The notes beneath the pieces are model-generated. The model was not told the origin of the DNA. It saw only the letters and a program-made list of their open reading frames with translations, and searched no databases. From Marsupella aquatica (Eukaryota; Marchantiophyta): a stretch of DNA of 64,000 bases. Where the stretch lies: the NCBI GenBank assembly GCA_973895155.1, contig OZ316898.1, forward strand, positions 12,896,001 through 12,960,000, read 5' to 3'. Of the stretch, positions 60,801 to 64,000 are shown piece by piece (within the stretch, counting starts at the first letter, position 1; each line of letters begins with the position of its first letter). A program made the translations under genes and the position numbers.

Positions 60801-61464
60801 GGTTTCTATATATGTCATATTTTCAAATCACATTATAAAAAACTATCACATCTCAAAGAGTTAGTGCAATCTACAAAAGTGGAAAAGGAAGGAACAAACC
60901 AATACCATCAATATATTTCAATGATTTTGACACCCTTGGATTGAGTGAAAGGGATCACCTATGGAAGTGAATACCATGGATATTTTTGCTCTTAAAGTAG
61001 GTGTTTACAAAATACATGTGCTGGCTAACTACTTTCAAAAATGACATGTGCATAACATTGGTATCAGATTTGTTTTGTTTTTTTGCTAAGGAGAAGAGAA
61101 ATTTTCATTTTTCTGAGAGATCATTTATCTTTTGCTCCATGTTGATTCTTCTTCTCTTTCTTAATCATGTTGGAAAGGGAGGGGGGTGCCAAAGAGCCAG
61201 GATGGGAGACTGGAAGGAGAGAAAGGAACGGCACACAAGAGGAGACTGAAGAAAAAAGGAAAAATGTGAATTTATCTCCCTCCATATAGCTAAGGGCGAC
61301 CACACTTGACCCTGTAACACCCCAGCCGCCCCCTGTCTTGCGTTCCCTCCCATGCTCTCACCCTTGCCACAATACATTGCCACAATAGCACCTTGGGACA
61401 TACATTGCCCTTGGGACATACATTACCACAATAGCACCTTGGGACATACATTGCCTTAATATCT
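57851..61464. other. Intergenic with small duplications, no gene seen
   Basis: No coding frame is supported. Local repeats: a 42-bp duplication at 59129-59213 (CAAGGTACACTCAATTAGTA twice) and a ~35-bp repeat with CACCTTGGGACATACATT at 61345-61455, directly before array B. GA microsatellite at about 59625-59640. Confidence 0.5.
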
Positions 61465-61970
61465 TTGCCTCAACTTGACAATTTTTCTCGCCTTGACATC
61501 TTTTTATCTCCTCAACTACTTTTTATCATATTGACATGTTTTCTCTCCTTGAGATATTTTCCTCACCCCAATGTTCTTTTCAATCTCACATTGATATATT
61601 TTTCTCACCTTGCCATCTTTCCTCTAGCTATGCACCTTTTTTCTCCTCAACATCTTTTATCACATCAGCATTTTCTCATGCACCTTGATATATTTTCTCT
61701 TCTTGGCATCTCTACTCATCTCAGCATCATATTTCATAATTTTCACATTTTTTTCTCTCATGTACATGATTTCCTCACCTTAATATCATTTTCTCACCTT
61801 GACATTTTTTTTTCTCTCATTTAACATTTTTCTCACCTCAACATCTTTTTCTCTCCTCGACATATTTTTCTCATCTCAGCATCTTTTTATCTCCTCGATA
61901 TCTTTTCCTCACCTCAATGTTTTTTTCTCACCTCAACATCTTCTGGGCAACGCATGGGCATTGGGCTATT
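61465..61970 (+). repeat. Minisatellite array B with Helitron-like end
   Basis: About 20 degenerate copies of a 20-22-bp unit (TTTTCTCACCTCAACATCT, CTCCTCGACATATTTTTCTC and similar), ending at 61945-61968 with GGGCAACGCATGGGCATTGGGCTAT split by the family's terminal motif. A TATATATATATA-like stretch follows. Confidence 0.85.
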
Positions 61971-62217
61971 TGTATATATATATTGTGCCAAAATAATGAG
62001 ACTTCACACCCATAAACTATGACAAATATTTCTATGGTTTTTCATCACAATTGTCTCACAAAATTTGACTCCCAAAGAAAGCCTTGGAAGCAAAGCAAAG
62101 AGGGGGAGAGGCAAGGAGAAAGGGGAAGGGGGGGGGGGCACATGGATGAGAAACGAGGGAGGGAGAGGCTTCATCTTGCCCCATCTGGTCACAGGTAAGG
62201 GGTGGAAAAGGTGTCAA

Positions 62218-62670
62218 GTTTATTTTCTCACCTCAAAATTTGTTGCTCTACTTTACATCTTTTTATGCTCAAAATCTTTTTCTCTCCTTTGCACACGTTT
62301 CTCTCCTCAACATCTTTTGTTCACCTAGACATATTTTCTCTCCTCAATTTTTTTCTCATCTCAACATCTATTTCTCTCCTCAATATCTTTTCTCTCCTGG
62401 ACATATGTTTATCATTTGGACATCTTTTCTCTCTTTGACATCTTTCTCTCCTCTACTTCTTTTATCACCTCAACATCTTTTCCTCACCTCGACATTATTC
62501 TCACCTCGATATCTTTTCTCTCCTCAACATCTTTTCGCTCCTTGACATCTTTTATCGTCTCGATATCTTTTCTCTCCTCGACATCTTCTATCACCTCGAT
62601 ATCTTTTGCTCACCTCAACATCTTTTCTCTCCTTGACATCTTTCGTGCAATGCATGGGCATTGGGCTAGT
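62218..62670 (+). repeat. Minisatellite array C with Helitron-like 3' end (CTAG|T)
   Basis: About 20 copies of TTTTCTCTCCTCAACATC-type units, then CGTGCAATGCATG (62644-62656, a near-palindrome able to form a short hairpin), GGCATTGGG, and CTAG at 62666-62669 followed by T. A hairpin about ten bases before CTRR with insertion before T is the Helitron 3' signature. Confidence 0.85.
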
Positions 62671-62829
62671 GCCTATATATATTTGTATTTAAGCATTTTG
62701 TGTTTTTTGTTTTCATTGTGATAATCTACTTATAACCCTCAACTCATTCCTGCACACTCACCTTGCACACTGAACTACACAGCGGCAACGACAACATGCA
62801 TGATTGCAACCACTGAATGACCTTGATGA

Positions 62830-63055
62830 CACATAACATGCCTCAACAATTGCCTTACCTCGACATTTTTGCCTCACCTCGATAGCTTTGTCTTAACTCA
62901 GCATTTTTTGCCATGCCTTGACAACTTTGACTCACCTCAATAGCTCTGCGTAACTCAACATCTTTGCCTCACTTCAATGTCTTTGCCTCACCACTACATC
63001 TTTCCCTCTCCTTTACATCTTTTGTCACCTCACAAGCACTGGGCTAGGTTATTCA
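62830..63055 (+). repeat. Minisatellite array D, diverged
   Basis: The same unit in a more diverged form (TTTGCCTCACCTCGATAGC, TTTGCCTCACTTCAATGTC), ending CACAAGCACTGGGCTAG at about 63034-63050. The terminal GGGCTAG is shared with array C; the hairpin is absent. Confidence 0.7.
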
Positions 63056-63309
63056 TCAAAATAATGAATGATATTCATCAAAATCATGCCCTCCACTCAT
63101 GAACCCCAAGACCAAAAACCACCCTCACTTGATATCCCAAACAAAAGTAATCCTCCCTAGGAACGAGTCGGATCTAGTGGCAGAGGATGACATGCTAGAG
63201 CATGGCATGGAATGGGTATGGGATTGTACTGGCATGGATAGGGAGGTGAGCCATCAGCCCATTGGCACGTGGACCCTATCCACCCTCTCACCACATATTC
63301 GTGATGTGA

Positions 63310-63477
63310 AACCCCATCTTTTCTCTACTCGTCTTTTCTCTCCTCTTCTCTCCCTCCTCTCCTCTCCTCTTCTCATCCTCTCTTCCTCTCTCTCTCTCTG
63401 TGGCCCGGTTTTTCGCCTCGCCTTGGATTTGGAGTGCGGAGCGGACTGACGGAAGGAGGGGGGAATCATCGGGGCGG
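63310..63477 (+). promoter_or_regulatory. 5' UTR-like first exon of a gene extending beyond the right edge
   Basis: A long CT-rich tract (TTCTCTCCTCTTCTCTCCCT, then (CT)n to 63402), GC-richer sequence, and a strong 5' splice-site match GGGGCG|GTGAGTGC at 63477/63478. The combination is typical of a plant 5' UTR exon followed by a leader intron. No coding exon is seen before 64000. Confidence 0.4.
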
Positions 63478-64000
63478 TGAGTGCAAGTTTAGTTGTTGTG
63501 GAGAAGACGGTGGAATGGTGGAATTGTTTTCATTTTGTGGGTTGAAATCTTTGCATTGGGACTGCAATTGAATGCTGTGCATTTTTTTAGTTAAGTGATG
63601 TTGCCTGTCTCTCTTTGATTATTCACTGTACTTGCGGAAAGGAATGTTGCTTTCTTGCTGGAAATCTCCGTGTCTCTCGTGCCTGTTTTGGGTTGAATTC
63701 TCTATGTCGCAACGTAGGAAACACTTGTTTCTCCTTTCCTAGTGGGAACTTTCTGCCGGTTCTCTTTTCACCTCTCTCTGAGCTACCGTACTTGATGTTA
63801 TCCTCGTTCTGTCCCTCAGCTCTCTGTCTTAGCGATATTGCTGACTGTTAGATTCGAGCAGTCCCAGAGGAAGAAACTCTCTCACACTGTCGGCTGAAAA
63901 GTGATTCGTGATGTACTGAGAATTGCAGAGAAGACGAGAATTGGGCAAGCTGGGAGTTCATTTTGTCAACATCGACGACTACAGCACACAAGCAGCACAC

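Noticed and set aside
61465-62721. Long Ser/Leu/Phe/His-rich frames over the minisatellites
   Set aside because: Repetitive translation of the TTTTCTCACCTCAACATC unit; open in several frames at once, so not evidence of coding.
1-64000. tRNA, rRNA, CRISPR or riboswitch features
   Set aside because: No T-loop GGTTCGAATCC-type match, rRNA block or direct-repeat/spacer array was seen; absence by eye is not proof for tRNAs.

Overview
This is a nuclear window from a land plant. The evidence is spliced genes with GT-AG introns, a Ty1/copia retrotransposon primed by initiator-Met tRNA, and proteins of plant type: a seven-transmembrane MLO protein, plastid omega-6 desaturase FAD6, a nuclear Ycf20 protein, plant-type cofactor-independent phosphoglycerate mutase and an HVA22-like protein. 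Short introns and an intronless FAD6 would fit a bryophyte or another non-seed plant, but the sequence does not fix the lineage. Gene density is low: six recognisable genes in 64 kb, separated by repeats.

Layout: 1-3455 has no clear gene. An MLO gene (+, 15 exons, 578 aa) occupies 3456-8331. An intronless FAD6 gene (-, 458 aa) lies at 9676-11052; its upstream side is built of a ~120-bp tandem repeat and then a ~33-bp minisatellite (11108-12080). A 2360-bp Mutator-like element with ~300-bp terminal inverted repeats and a 10-bp target duplication lies at 13645-16004. A RING-CH (MARCH-type) membrane E3 ligase (-, 6 exons, 273 aa) lies at 18868-21455. Its 5' coding end and upstream region are duplicated in inverted orientation at 26165-27268, just upstream of the ycf20 gene (+, 27755-28360). 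iPGAM (-, 9 exons, 558 aa) lies at 31299-35101. An HVA22/REEP-like gene (-, start not resolved) lies at 41977-43509. A complete but dead copia element (-, LTRs 332 bp, TSD ATGTG) spans 47177-54069. From 54 kb to 63 kb there is repeat-rich DNA with four related minisatellite arrays, each ending in a Helitron-like CATTGGGCTA terminus. The right edge looks like the pyrimidine-rich 5' UTR exon of a gene that continues outside the window.

The genes are ordinary housekeeping or membrane genes and form no evident pathway cluster. FAD6 and Ycf20 products are expected in the plastid; MLO and the RING-CH ligase are membrane proteins; iPGAM is expected in the cytosol. The most unusual structure is the large inverted duplication that puts a copy of the ligase gene's promoter and start codon in front of ycf20. 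The exon models for MLO, RING-CH, iPGAM and the HVA22 core were built by eye; splice phases agree at every junction reported, but no transcript data were available.
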